From: Paeniglutamicibacter psychrophenolicus
GTDB taxonomy: Bacteria > Actinomycetota > Actinomycetes > Actinomycetales > Micrococcaceae
Direction of reading: 5' to 3'
NCBI RefSeq assembly: GCF_017876575.1
Contig: NZ_JAGIOE010000001.1
Span: 124,001-188,000, forward strand
Length of the DNA stretch: 64,000 nucleotides
Positions within the stretch are counted from its first letter, which is position 1, and each line of letters starts with the position of its first letter. The notes below the pieces were generated by a model that made no database searches, was not told the DNA's origin, and saw nothing but the letters and a program-made list of their open reading frames with translations. Shown in pieces: positions 28,042-37,316 of this stretch. Both the position numbers and the translations under genes were made by a program.

Positions 28042-28187
28042 GTGCTCCTCGTTCCGGTCGTCAGCGATAATTCCGGCCACAGCCACCAATGCGGCATGTG
28101 ACGCGGGCGACAATTGCCCCGCACCAGACTAAGGCCTTGGAACCTAGTTTCACAATCCGGCATCGAGTCCCAAGCCCCTTGGGGTGC

Positions 28188-28700
28188 CTAGGACCCGTCG
28201 GCAGAAGCCGTTCCGCGCTGGGATTCCTGGAACGACTGGAAATGCAGGTAGCGCAGCCGTGGCACCAGTTCGTCGGCCGGCCCGTCCACCCGGATGCCGG
28301 GCACCACCAGGTTGATGGGCAGCGCGGCCACCGCCCCTGGAGCGGCACCCCACTCCCGGCGCCAGGAGTCAAGCATGGCCGCCGAGGCGGCGAAGACGAT
28401 GCGCCCCAGCCCGGCCCAGCCGTGGGCGCCTGCGCACATCGGGCAATGCTCCCCCGAGGTGTAGACCGTGGCCGCGGCCCGCCGCGCGGGCTCCAGGTTG
28501 ACCAACGCCCACTGCGCAATGGCCAGCTCGGGATGCGCCGTGGAATCCCCTCCGGCCACGTGGTTGCGGCCCTCGTAGAGAACAACCCCGTCTGCATCGA
28601 CGAGTATCGAGCCGAAGGGCTCGTCGCCGGCCTCCAGGCCCTCTTCGGCCAGTTCAACACAGCGGGTCAGGTGGCCAATGTCCAAGCGAGTCAGTTCCAT
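28188..28700 (-). CDS. Nucleoside/guanine deaminase-type zinc enzyme
   Basis: A 170 aa member of the CDA/dCMP deaminase fold. The first zinc ligand and general acid are in TAHPELAI near residue 70, where HPE replaces the usual HAE, and the two Cys ligands lie in EHCPMCAGA near residue 98. The C-terminal part (LRYLHFQSFQ) resembles guanine-deaminase-like proteins rather than tRNA adenosine deaminase TadA. The ATG at 28700 was chosen; one 18 nt upstream is possible. It diverges from the UDG-like gene. Confidence 0.75.
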   Translation of the reverse strand: MELTRLDIGHLTRCVELAEEGLEAGDEPFGSILVDADGVVLYEGRNHVAGGDSTAHPELAIAQWALVNLEPARRAAATVYTSGEHCPMCAGAHGWAGLGRIVFAASAAMLDSWRREWGAAPGAVAALPINLVVPGIRVDGPADELVPRLRYLHFQSFQESQRGTASADGS

Positions 28701-28813
28701 GGCCCCATCATGCGACATGGGCGTCGTTTTGCCCACCGTGGCATGCCATGGACAGGCGGAATGCACCAAAGCCATATTCGGCGTAGGCTCAACGGGAGGG
28801 CGAAAGGTTAATA

Positions 28814-29443
28814 ATGAGCCAATCCGAGTACTTTGAAGAACAGCTGAGCAAGGTGGAGGACGATTCCGTCGCCGAGCTCACGGCATTATGTCGCAAGCTG
28901 CAGGACCAACAGCCCGGTTCCCGGGTTCCGCTCATCGATCCGGTGCACGACGTCGATGAGGCTCGGGTCATTTCCTTGCAAATCGCGCCGGGTCCCGGAA
29001 CGTCTTCGGGCTTCCTGTCCTTGCGCAACGACGATCCCACCGCGGCACGGCTTGCTGCAGTCTATGAGGCTGCCGGGCTGGAGCCGCGTTTTGGCATCCC
29101 GTGGAATGTCTTTCCGTGGGAACTGCCCGAGGGTGGCACCAAGCTGACCCCGGACCAGGTCAAGGCCGGCATCCGCCCGCTGAAGGAGCTCATGCGCATC
29201 GCGTACCGCACCTCGGCGATCGTGGCCCACGGAACCGAGGCCAAGCGCCTGGTCCAGGCCTGGATCAAGGCCGGCGGCCAGCAGGTCATCAACCAGCGCG
29301 GCATCAAGATCTATGAGGTGCGTTCCACCGCGGACCGCGCCTTCCTGGGATCGGCCGAAAAGCAGCAGGCCTGGTTCGATGAAATGGTCGCCGCCTACAC
29401 CGACGCCATGGCGCGGGCCGGATTGCGGCCAGCGGGCAAGTGA
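28814..29443 (+). CDS. Uracil-DNA glycosylase superfamily-like protein
   Basis: A 209 aa cytoplasmic protein resembling actinobacterial proteins annotated as uracil-DNA glycosylases. GPGTSSGFLSLRNDDPTAARL near residues 57-80 and WNVFPWELP near residue 97 take the places of the catalytic and uracil-binding loops, and AIVAHGTEAKRL near residue 137 that of the DNA-contacting His motif. The classical GQDPYH motif is absent, so activity is unproven. A TAGGCT box is at 28784-28789. It overlaps the next gene by 4 nt (GTGA), so the two are translationally coupled. Confidence 0.55.
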   Translation: MSQSEYFEEQLSKVEDDSVAELTALCRKLQDQQPGSRVPLIDPVHDVDEARVISLQIAPGPGTSSGFLSLRNDDPTAARLAAVYEAAGLEPRFGIPWNVFPWELPEGGTKLTPDQVKAGIRPLKELMRIAYRTSAIVAHGTEAKRLVQAWIKAGGQQVINQRGIKIYEVRSTADRAFLGSAEKQQAWFDEMVAAYTDAMARAGLRPAGK

Positions 29444-30294
29444 AGGTCCTTGTTCTCGGTGCCGGGGATCTCGGCACCGAGGCGGGGCTCCGCTTCATTG
29501 CGGCCGGCCACCGGGTCACCGCGTGGCGCCGCCGCCCCGAGCTTTTGCCTGCCTCCTTTGGCACCCGCCGGGTCGACCTTGGCGACGCCGGCACCGAGTT
29601 GCCGACCATCGATGCCGACACCGACATCGTGGTTTTCACTCCCGCCGCGCCCGACCGCAGCGAAGAGGCCTACCGGCGCACCTATCTTTCGGCCGCGCAT
29701 CGCATGTTCGACGCGCTGGCACGCGACGGCGTTGACCCGAAACGCTTCCTGCTGATCTCCTCCACCGCGGTCTATGGCGACGCGGCAGGCGGCTGGGTCG
29801 GTGAGGACGCCCCGATCTCCCCGCGCACCGCAACGGCGCGGATACTGGCCGACACGGAGGCGTTGGTGCGCGAGCGAGCATCGGCGCCCATCGTCCTGCG
29901 CCTTGCAGGCATCTACGGACCCGGCCGCAACCACCTGATCACCCAGGTGCGCGACGGGGCAGCCCGCACCCCTGGAAAAACCGTGTGGACCAACCGGATC
30001 CACCGCGACGATGCAGCCTCGGCCATCGTGCACCTGTGCACCGCGGTGCGGGCACCGGATCCGCTGTACCTGGGTGTCGACCACGAGCCGGTGGACCTGG
30101 CCGAGGTGCAGCGCTTCATCGCCGCATTCCTGGACGTCCCGATGCCCGGGCCCGGGGACGCCCCGGTGAACCGCGGGGGCGACAGACGCCTGTCCAATGC
30201 ACGCCTGCTGGCAACGGGGTTCCGTTTCGCGTTCCCGTCATACCGCGAAGGCTACGCAAGTGTGCTGGCCGGCGAGGGCACCCGGCACCCCTGA
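29440..30294 (+). CDS. NAD(P)-dependent epimerase/dehydratase-family protein
   Basis: A 284 aa extended-SDR Rossmann protein starting at a GTG that overlaps the previous stop codon. The nucleotide-binding loop is VLGAGDLGTEAG at residues 5-16, the single-residue-short GxGxxG form seen in YeeZ-like proteins. SSTAVYGDAAGGW near residue 107 holds the Ser/Tyr region, but the usual Tyr-x3-Lys is not evident, and LRLAGIYGPGR near 153 is typical. The substrate is unknown. Coupling to the UDG-like gene suggests co-expression rather than a shared pathway. Confidence 0.7.
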   Translation: MKVLVLGAGDLGTEAGLRFIAAGHRVTAWRRRPELLPASFGTRRVDLGDAGTELPTIDADTDIVVFTPAAPDRSEEAYRRTYLSAAHRMFDALARDGVDPKRFLLISSTAVYGDAAGGWVGEDAPISPRTATARILADTEALVRERASAPIVLRLAGIYGPGRNHLITQVRDGAARTPGKTVWTNRIHRDDAASAIVHLCTAVRAPDPLYLGVDHEPVDLAEVQRFIAAFLDVPMPGPGDAPVNRGGDRRLSNARLLATGFRFAFPSYREGYASVLAGEGTRHP

Positions 30295-30310
30295 GCACTG
30301 CCGCCATTTT

Positions 30311-30344
30311 CGTGCCCGGGACGCCCGGCGTCCCGGGCACGTTT
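30311..30344. terminator. Bidirectional hairpin terminator
   Basis: CGTGCCCGGGACG pairs with CGTCCCGGGCACG, followed by GTTT on the right and preceded by TTTT on the left side of the plus strand. It lies between the convergent epimerase and SDR genes. Confidence 0.75.
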
Positions 30345-30347
30345 ACG

Positions 30348-31133
30348 CTAGCTGGACCAGATGTCGTCGCCGCGCAGGGTGGCATCGGCGCCACCGTCAA
30401 TGTAAATCGTCTGCCCGGTGACATGCGTGTTCTCCTCGCTCGTCAGCCACGCCAGCTGGCGCGCGATCACCACGGCCTCCGAGTGGTAATTCAGCGGCAT
30501 CGGCACGTTGTCATCGGCCAACTTGCGCCCCGCTTCGGTGGCAAGCAGTTCGCGCGTCATGTTGGTGATGACGGTTCCGGGGGCCACCGCGTTCAGCGGG
30601 ATGCCGGCCCCGGCCCAGGGCGCGGTGATGCATTCGCGGCGCACCCAGCGGGAGATGGCACGCTTGGACGAGGAATAGTTCATGTAGCCCTCCAGTTCCC
30701 CCCGGCTCTCCAGTTCCGCACCCAGACGAAGTGCCTCGGCCTCATCCCCGGCCAGCATGGCCTCGACAAGGGTCTCCGAATTCGCCTGCAGCGAGGCCAT
30801 GGACGAAACCACTGCAACGCGCGGCGCCGCGGAAGCCGCCAGCGCCGGCAGCAGGCCTTCAAGAAATGACGTCACGCCAAAGAAATTCACCGACACGGTA
30901 AAGGCCTTCGGGGCGGAGACCCCTGCCGCGGCGATGATCGCATCGATCCTTCCCCCGCCCGCAGCCAGGGTATCGGCGACCGCGGTTTCGCGTCCCGCTG
31001 CGGTGGAGAGGTCGGCATTCACCTCGGTGTTGCGCAGGTCCACGCCAATCACCTTGTGCCCGCGCTCGCGCAGCAATTCGGCGGTTGCGGCTCCAATGCC
31101 GGATGCGGATCCCGTGACTACATACGTTCTCAT
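30348..31133 (-). CDS. Short-chain dehydrogenase/reductase
   Basis: A 261 aa classical SDR. The cofactor motif TGSASGIG is at residues 7-14, followed by VIGVDLRN with Asp favouring NAD(H). The catalytic Ser region VVSSMASLQ lies near residue 108, and the Tyr-x3-Lys motif reads YSSSK near residue 150. The NAG motif is AAAGVSAP. The C-terminus ends with the common TGQTIYIDGGAD segment. It resembles hydroxysteroid dehydrogenase-like SDRs. The substrate is unknown and no operon partner is seen. Confidence 0.85.
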   Translation of the reverse strand: MRTYVVTGSASGIGAATAELLRERGHKVIGVDLRNTEVNADLSTAAGRETAVADTLAAGGGRIDAIIAAAGVSAPKAFTVSVNFFGVTSFLEGLLPALAASAAPRVAVVSSMASLQANSETLVEAMLAGDEAEALRLGAELESRGELEGYMNYSSSKRAISRWVRRECITAPWAGAGIPLNAVAPGTVITNMTRELLATEAGRKLADDNVPMPLNYHSEAVVIARQLAWLTSEENTHVTGQTIYIDGGADATLRGDDIWSS

Positions 31134-31605
31134 GAAATATGGCCTTCCCGGAGGCCCGCGGGCGGCCAGGGCTTCTTGTCCCACGCTCGTCCCGGATGGG
31201 CCAACCTTTCCGATCCCCACGCTACGCCCGGATCCACGGTTCCAGGGGGCCGTTCACCGACAGCTGGAATGATGGCGGAACCAAAAAACCTCTGCTATGT
31301 CCGGTTTTCAAACGGCCGGAGCCATCCACGGCGAACCGGTGCCAGCCTGTCGCGTCGCCGCACGCCCCTGGCGGGATTGCCCGATGCCGTGGCCTCCGCG
31401 TCTCGCCCGCCATGCCGGACAGGGCGGAGTCTTCCCGGTCCGGTGCTGCGCCTGCGGACCTCCAGCGGGTTCACCAAGCACCACGCGACGAGCGGTTGGT
31501 GAAGAGCGATATGAACCCGCCTCCGGCAGCTGCAGCGACCTCCATTGTTCGGCGGTGAGGTCCCTCGGTGCGGGTTCCTCCAACAACCCGCCCCCGGATG
31601 CAAGA
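31134..31605. other. Intergenic stretch without a recognised gene
   Basis: About 470 nt. The open frames found here have poor composition and no ribosome binding site. It contains an 8-bp inverted repeat TTCACCAA/TTGGTGAA (31470-31477 and 31496-31503). It may be decayed coding sequence, but no parent gene was recognised. Confidence 0.4.
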
Positions 31606-31654
31606 AACCCCGGTGAGCGGTGCGATCTGTTGATCCGCACCGCTCACCGGGGTT
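31606..31654 (-). terminator. Terminator of the first DadA-like gene
   Basis: AACCCCGGTGAGCGGTGCG pairs perfectly with its complement across an 11-nt loop. On the minus strand TTTCTT follows the stem. Confidence 0.85.
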
Positions 31655-31677
31655 CCAGCGGCATTGCCGCCGAGGGC

Positions 31678-32955
31678 CTAGAAGCCCTTGCGCAGCGGGT
31701 CGAAGTGGCGTGCCACGGACGGCTTTTCCTTGCCCAGGATGCCGGCGGCGATCATCTTGCCGGTCAGCGGGCCCAGGGCCACGCCCCACATGCCGTGTCC
31801 GCCGCCAACGTGCACGCGCGGGGAACGGGTCGCGCCGACCAGCGGCATGCCGTCGGCGGTGCAGGGGCGTCCGCCGACCCATTCTTCCTTGCGGCTTTCC
31901 CAGTTGATGCCCTTGTAGACCGGGGCCGCCGCGGCGACGATGGCCTCGATGCGCTTGGGCTCCAACGGGTGGTTGGCGTCGCGGAACTCCATGGTGCCGG
32001 CGATGCGGAAGCGGTCCCCGAGCGGGGTGCAGGCCACGCGCTGGGACGGGAAGTAGATCGGGTGGGTCGGCATGACCTCGGGCTGGACGGTGAAGGAGTA
32101 GCCGCGGCCCGCCTGGACGACGACGTTCACGCCGAACTTCTTGGTCATGTCGTTGAGCCAGGCGCCGGTGGCCATGACCACGTGGTCGGCGGTGATCGAA
32201 CGGCCCTCGGAGCCGATGACGGTGACCGAGCTGCCGTTGTCACGGATGTCGGTGACGTTGTAGGAACCCACGATGTCGCCGCCGCGGGCGATGACGGACT
32301 CGGCGAGGGATTCCATGTACTTCGGCGGGTTCAGGAAGCGCTGGTTCTTGATGGCCACGCCTGCAGCCACGGAATCGGAGAGGGTCGGCTCGATGGCGCG
32401 CAGCTCGTCTCCGGTGAGCAGGTCGAACTCGACGTTGCCGCCGGTCTTCTTGATCATGTCGAACTCGTGGAGCAGTCCGTCGCGGTCCTTGAGCGACTTG
32501 AAGCCGGTCAGGAACGGGTTGGCCGGCTTGGTCTTCTCGACGACGCCCGGGCCCGCGTTGGTGCCCTCGGCGATCTCGTCGAAGGCGTCCAGCCCGGTGG
32601 TGCCGAGCTCGGAGTAGATGCGCATGGCCTCCTGCCACTTCTTCGGGGTGCTGTGCCAGGTGAACCCGATCAGGAAGCGAAGCAGCTTGGCGTTGGCCTT
32701 AAGTGGAATGTACAGCGGGGACGCTGGGTCCATCATCATCTTCAGGCCGCTGGAGAAGATGGAGGGTTCGGCGATCGGCAGGGTCAGCGCCGGGGTCAGC
32801 CAGCCGGCATTGCCCCACGAAGCACCGGAGGCCACGCCGCCGCGGTCAACGACCGTGACCTTGACGCCTTCTTCCTGCAGGTACCAGGCGGTGGACAGGC
32901 CGACGAACCCGGCGCCGACGATGACAACATGCTCAGGCGTCGTTACGCTGGCCAT
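31678..32955 (-). CDS. D-amino-acid dehydrogenase-like FAD oxidoreductase (paralogue 1)
   Basis: A 425 aa DadA-type flavoprotein that would oxidise the C-N bond of an amino acid or amine and pass electrons to the respiratory chain. The FAD dinucleotide fold is VVIVGAGFVGLSTAWYL at residues 10-26, and GASWGNAGWLTPA near residue 44 is the DadA-like substrate/FAD loop. VACTPLGDRFRIAGTMEF lies near residue 315, and the C-terminal FAD motif is GGGHGMWGVALGPLTGK. A close paralogue is at 59331-60671, next to xsc. It is monocistronic, with a promoter-like AT-rich region at 33060-33120. The substrate is uncertain. Confidence 0.8.
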   Translation of the reverse strand: MASVTTPEHVVIVGAGFVGLSTAWYLQEEGVKVTVVDRGGVASGASWGNAGWLTPALTLPIAEPSIFSSGLKMMMDPASPLYIPLKANAKLLRFLIGFTWHSTPKKWQEAMRIYSELGTTGLDAFDEIAEGTNAGPGVVEKTKPANPFLTGFKSLKDRDGLLHEFDMIKKTGGNVEFDLLTGDELRAIEPTLSDSVAAGVAIKNQRFLNPPKYMESLAESVIARGGDIVGSYNVTDIRDNGSSVTVIGSEGRSITADHVVMATGAWLNDMTKKFGVNVVVQAGRGYSFTVQPEVMPTHPIYFPSQRVACTPLGDRFRIAGTMEFRDANHPLEPKRIEAIVAAAAPVYKGINWESRKEEWVGGRPCTADGMPLVGATRSPRVHVGGGHGMWGVALGPLTGKMIAAGILGKEKPSVARHFDPLRKGF

Positions 32956-33149
32956 GGTTCACACTCCATTCAAGATTTTTCTAACACTTGGGCTCAACTT
33001 TGGCGGGGAATGCGGCGCGAAGCAACGGGACTTCGTTTTTCATCGGTGACGCAGGCCACAGCACCTTGTTGTTTGCATTAAATACGGTAAAGACGATCGT
33101 TTATCATTTTTTCTGCGTCGAGTCGTTCGGAGGACGGGTTTCTGACCCG

Positions 33150-33764
33150 TCACGCGGTGTCTGGCCTGTCTCCATCCTCGGTTGAATCGATCACTTGCGC
33201 CAGCGCCAGGGCGCCGACCGGGGCGAAACCGTGCATGTCAACCCCGACGTTGATGCCCCGGCCCGAGACCAGGAAGGCATTGTGGACGTGACCGTGCAGT
33301 AACCATGCCCCCTCGTCACGCAACCGGAACTGCGCATAGCGGTCGCCGCCATGGGAATCCCCCGCGTACGGGAAATGGCTGAGCAGCACCTTGCGCCCCG
33401 GCACATTTTTCACCGTCGCGGGCAGCTTGACGCGTGCGAAATCCTGCACGGAGGCGAAGCCCGCATCGAGGAACTGCCGGAGGTGGCGCTGCGCCCCGAT
33501 GCGCCCGGGCCAGCAGGCGTCGTGGTTGCCTGCGACCAGGTGCTTGGTGCCGTGCAGCTCGGAGACGATCTCGAGCCCGCGGGCCTTGTCACCCAGGGCC
33601 CAGTCCCCCAGCACCCAGACAGTGTCCGCGGCGCCCACCACCTGGTTCCACCTCCGGATGATCTCGGCATCCATTTCGGCGACGTCGGCAAAGGGCCTGT
33701 GGCAGGACTCGATGATGCGGGCATGTCCGAAGTGGGTATCGGAGGTAAACCAGGTGCTTCCCAT
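33150..33764 (-). CDS. Calcineurin-like metallophosphoesterase
   Basis: A 204 aa enzyme with the full metallophosphoesterase motif series: DTHFGH at residues 9-14, GDWALG near 53, GNHD near 78, LSHFPY near 128 and GHVHN near 158. It hydrolyses phosphoesters with two metal ions; the substrate is unknown. GAGG precedes the ATG at 33764. It diverges from the SNF2 helicase gene, 111 nt apart, and its 3' end lies in the promoter region of the DadA-like gene. Confidence 0.85.
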   Translation of the reverse strand: MGSTWFTSDTHFGHARIIESCHRPFADVAEMDAEIIRRWNQVVGAADTVWVLGDWALGDKARGLEIVSELHGTKHLVAGNHDACWPGRIGAQRHLRQFLDAGFASVQDFARVKLPATVKNVPGRKVLLSHFPYAGDSHGGDRYAQFRLRDEGAWLLHGHVHNAFLVSGRGINVGVDMHGFAPVGALALAQVIDSTEDGDRPDTA

Positions 33765-33863
33765 TGTTTCCGCCTCTTTCCCCGCCACCCGGACGTTCCC
33801 GGCGGGTTTCAGCCCACAGGCCCACTGCGGCCATTTTGGCTCCGTGGCGTGGGTGCCCGCCTT

Positions 33864-33869
33864 TAGACT
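33864..33869 (+). promoter_or_regulatory. -10 element for a leaderless SNF2 helicase mRNA
   Basis: TAGACT ends 6 nt before the ATG at 33876, and there is no ribosome binding site between them. Confidence 0.45.
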
Positions 33870-33875
33870 ATTGAC

Positions 33876-36800
33876 ATGTCTTCCGTTGCACCACTGCTCA
33901 ACTCCACCACACTGATCCGTGAGCTTGTCGGACCACTCAGCCTGGATCGCGGGGCGGCCTACGCAAGCCAGGGCAGGGTCCTGGACGTCAACTGGGTCGA
34001 GCCCATGGGCATCGTGCGCGCTTCGGTGTTGGGCTCCGGCGGCATGGTCTACCGCACCGCGGTCCATTCCCAGGTGCGCCACGGGCTGCTCATGCCCCAG
34101 CTGGGAATCTGCACCTGCCCGGTGGGCTCGAACTGCAAGCACGCCGCGGCCGCGCTTTTCGCCTACATGTGGGACGAGACAAACTACGAGGATCCCGATC
34201 CGCGTGCCCCGTGGGAGCGCACGCTGGACTCGCTCATCGGGGACGGCGGTGCCGCCGGGCAGGAAACCGAGCAGCGCACCCTGGGGCTTCAATTTGAGCT
34301 GCGCCCGAAGACCCTGCAGCGCTACCAGGCCTCGGCCATGGCCAAGATCAAGGACGGGACCATCCCGCACACCTCCAAGCTGGAGTTGCTGCTGCGCCCG
34401 GTCCAGCTCAACGACAAGGGCCGCTGGGTCTCGGGCAACCTGGCCTGGCAGCATTTCCGCTACACCCGCACCGGCGGCATCCCGACCCTGCCCTTCGACT
34501 ACTCCTACGACCCGGACCAGGTCGAGTGGTTCTGCACGCTGCTGCAGCTGAACTCCTTTGTCGCGTGGAACGGGACCCACCTGTCGGCCAGCGATTTCCT
34601 GACCCCCATGGTGTGGAACCACCTGGCACGGGCCGCGGCGCTGGGCATCGAACTGCGCGGCCAGTCGGCAAAATCCTCGGTCCGGGTGCACGATCCGGTC
34701 GCGGTCCGCACCGACATCGCCTCCGAGGGCAAGAAGCTGCGGATCCGTCCCTCGGTCGATGTGCTGCCGCCGGACTTCGACAGCGACTTCCTCGGCGCCG
34801 TGGCCGACCACGGGGTCTTCTGGTGGGACACCACCGAGGGCATGAAGAACGTGGACCTGCACCTGGCGCCCTCCCGCGCCAAGCTCCCCGCATTGGTCAC
34901 CGGCCTGCTGGCCACCGACAAGAAGGTCACCATCCCGGCCAACGGGCGGGAAAACTTTGAGCAGGAGTACCTGCCCAAGCTCGCCAAGGCCTCCGAGCTC
35001 TCCTCGATCGACCACTCCGTCGAGGTGCCGACCTCGCTGGAACCAGTCATGCTGCTGCGCGTCGAGCACTTCGCCGGCCAGCAGAACCCGGTCCGCAAGC
35101 AAAAGAAGGACGAAACCTCGGTCCCGGGCATCAACCTGCATTGGGGCTATTCCTACGGCAACCACCAGGTGCCCCTGGAGCTGGTGGCGGGAACCGAACG
35201 CAACCCCAAGGCCGAGCTGGCCATGCAACGCGAAGTCGCCGCAGCGATCGCCTCTTTCCCCCAGGCCTATGCCGATGCCTTCGCCAATCCGCAACGCAAC
35301 GTTGCCGCCACCCGGGTCGCACCGCGCCTGCATGGCGTCGCGGCGGCACGGTTCATCACCGAGGCGCTGCCGGCATTGCAGGCCCTGGAAAACCTGCGGG
35401 TACACATCGACGGCGAACAGCCGGAGTTCGAGGAACTCACCTCCAACCCGCTAATCACCATCTCGACCGAGAACACCGAAACCAACGACTGGTTCGACCT
35501 GGGCGTCGAAGTCGCGATCGACGGCAACAAGGTCCCGTTCACCGAGCTCTTCCAGGCACTGGCGCACGGCGATGAATACCTGATGCTGCCCGACGGCAAG
35601 TACTTTGCCCTGGACCGCCCGGAATACGAGCAGCTGCGCCGGCTCATCGAGGAGGCCCGCGCACTGTCGGACGCCACAAGCGACGGCACCATACGGATTT
35701 CCAAGCACCAGGCCTCGCTCTGGGAAGACCTCAAGGACATCGCCACCAACGTCGAGGCGTCGGCCGCGTGGAAGCACTCCACCGAGGGACTGAGCAACAT
35801 CCTCGAGGTCGACCACGCCCCGCTGCCGGCCGGCATCGACGCCACGCTGCGCCCCTACCAGCTCGAGGGCTTCGAATGGCTCTCCTTCCTCTACGACAAC
35901 GGGCTGGGCGGGGTGCTCGCCGACGACATGGGACTGGGCAAGACGCTGCAGACCCTGGCGCTGATCCAGCACGCCAAGGACAACCACGACGAGTCGACCG
36001 GAAAGATGCCGCCGTTCCTGGTGGTGGCCCCGACCTCCGTGGTCTCCAACTGGACCGCCGAGGCGGCACGCTTCGCCCCGAACCTGCGCAGCGTCTACAT
36101 GACCGAGACCGTGCGCCGCGGCGGGGTCCCCGCCCACGAGATCGCCGCCGAGGTCGACATCATGATCACCTCTTACGGCCTGTTCCGCATCGACCAGGAC
36201 GAATACGCAGCCACCAGGTTCTCCGGGCTGATCCTGGACGAGGCGCAATTCGTGAAGAACCCCGCCACGCAGGCCTCCAAGCAGGCCCGCGACTTCCCGA
36301 CGCCCTTCAAGCTCGCGATCACCGGCACCCCCATGGAGAACAACCTCTCCGAGCTCTGGTCGATGTTCGCCATTGCCGCCCCGGGGCTCTTCCCCGCACT
36401 CAAGCGCTTCGACGAGACCTACCGCAAGCCCATCGAGAAGGACGGCGACAACGAGGCCCTCAAGCGCCTGCGCCGCCGGATCCGCCCGCTGATGCTGCGG
36501 CGCACCAAGGAACTGGTGGCCACGGACCTGCCCGAGAAGCAGGAGCAGATCCTGGAGCTCGACCTGGCGCCCAAGCACCGGGTCATCTACCAGCGGCACC
36601 TGCAGCGCGAACGCCAGAAGGTGCTGGGCATGCTCGAGGACATGGACAAGAACCGCTTTGCGGTGTTCTCCTCGCTGACCAAGCTGCGCCAGCTGTCCCT
36701 GGATGCCTCGCTCATCGACGAGGAGTACGCCTCCGTTCCCAGCAGCAAGCTCGACGCCCTGCTCGAGCAGCTCGAGGACCTCACCGCCGAGGGCCACAAC

Positions 36801-37247
36801 GCCCTGGTCTTCAGCCAATTCACCTCGTTTCTGTCCAAGGCCAGCGACCGGCTCACCGAGGCCGGGATCGAGCACGCCTACCTGGACGGCTCGACCACCA
36901 AGCGCGCCAAGGTCATCGAGTCCTTCACCTCCGGCAAGGTCAAGGTGTTCCTGATTTCGCTGAAGGCCGGCGGGTTCGGCCTGAACCTCACCCAGGCCGA
37001 CTACTGCTTCCTGATGGATCCGTGGTGGAACCCGGCCTCGGAGAACCAGGCCGTGGACCGTGCCCACCGTATCGGGCAGAAGCGCAACGTCATGGTCTAC
37101 CGGATGGTTTCCAAGAACACCATCGAGGAAAAGGTCATGGCGCTGAAGGACAAGAAGGCCAAGCTCTTCACCGCGGTCCTCGACGACGATGCCGCCTTTG
37201 CCTCGGCGATCAGCGCCGACGACGTTCGCTCGCTCTTCGCGGATTAG
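33876..37247 (+). CDS. SNF2/RapA-type helicase with N-terminal SWIM zinc finger
   Basis: A 1123 aa DNA-dependent ATPase. The N-terminal SWIM domain has Cys79, Cys81, Cys87 and His89 in CTCPVGSNCKH. A long actinobacterial middle region (about residues 130-640) follows. The SNF2 core has Walker A DDMGLGKT with Lys689, the DEAQ box at 788-791 and the TGTPMENNLSELWSM motif. The C-terminal helicase lobe carries LISLKAGGFGLNLTQADY and DRAHRIGQKRNV. It probably remodels protein-DNA or RNA polymerase complexes. The unrecognised gene at 37317 follows after 69 nt. Confidence 0.92.
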   Translation: MSSVAPLLNSTTLIRELVGPLSLDRGAAYASQGRVLDVNWVEPMGIVRASVLGSGGMVYRTAVHSQVRHGLLMPQLGICTCPVGSNCKHAAAALFAYMWDETNYEDPDPRAPWERTLDSLIGDGGAAGQETEQRTLGLQFELRPKTLQRYQASAMAKIKDGTIPHTSKLELLLRPVQLNDKGRWVSGNLAWQHFRYTRTGGIPTLPFDYSYDPDQVEWFCTLLQLNSFVAWNGTHLSASDFLTPMVWNHLARAAALGIELRGQSAKSSVRVHDPVAVRTDIASEGKKLRIRPSVDVLPPDFDSDFLGAVADHGVFWWDTTEGMKNVDLHLAPSRAKLPALVTGLLATDKKVTIPANGRENFEQEYLPKLAKASELSSIDHSVEVPTSLEPVMLLRVEHFAGQQNPVRKQKKDETSVPGINLHWGYSYGNHQVPLELVAGTERNPKAELAMQREVAAAIASFPQAYADAFANPQRNVAATRVAPRLHGVAAARFITEALPALQALENLRVHIDGEQPEFEELTSNPLITISTENTETNDWFDLGVEVAIDGNKVPFTELFQALAHGDEYLMLPDGKYFALDRPEYEQLRRLIEEARALSDATSDGTIRISKHQASLWEDLKDIATNVEASAAWKHSTEGLSNILEVDHAPLPAGIDATLRPYQLEGFEWLSFLYDNGLGGVLADDMGLGKTLQTLALIQHAKDNHDESTGKMPPFLVVAPTSVVSNWTAEAARFAPNLRSVYMTETVRRGGVPAHEIAAEVDIMITSYGLFRIDQDEYAATRFSGLILDEAQFVKNPATQASKQARDFPTPFKLAITGTPMENNLSELWSMFAIAAPGLFPALKRFDETYRKPIEKDGDNEALKRLRRRIRPLMLRRTKELVATDLPEKQEQILELDLAPKHRVIYQRHLQRERQKVLGMLEDMDKNRFAVFSSLTKLRQLSLDASLIDEEYASVPSSKLDALLEQLEDLTAEGHNALVFSQFTSFLSKASDRLTEAGIEHAYLDGSTTKRAKVIESFTSGKVKVFLISLKAGGFGLNLTQADYCFLMDPWWNPASENQAVDRAHRIGQKRNVMVYRMVSKNTIEEKVMALKDKKAKLFTAVLDDDAAFASAISADDVRSLFAD

Positions 37248-37316
37248 CACGGAGCCGGAAGGCACCACCCAAGTAGCACCCAGAATTTTCCAAGCCCAGA
37301 GGGGGACGACACCAAC

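Noticed and set aside
31470-31503. 8-bp inverted repeat suggesting a small mobile element remnant
   Set aside because: There is no transposase trace or flanking target duplication; chance occurrence is likely.
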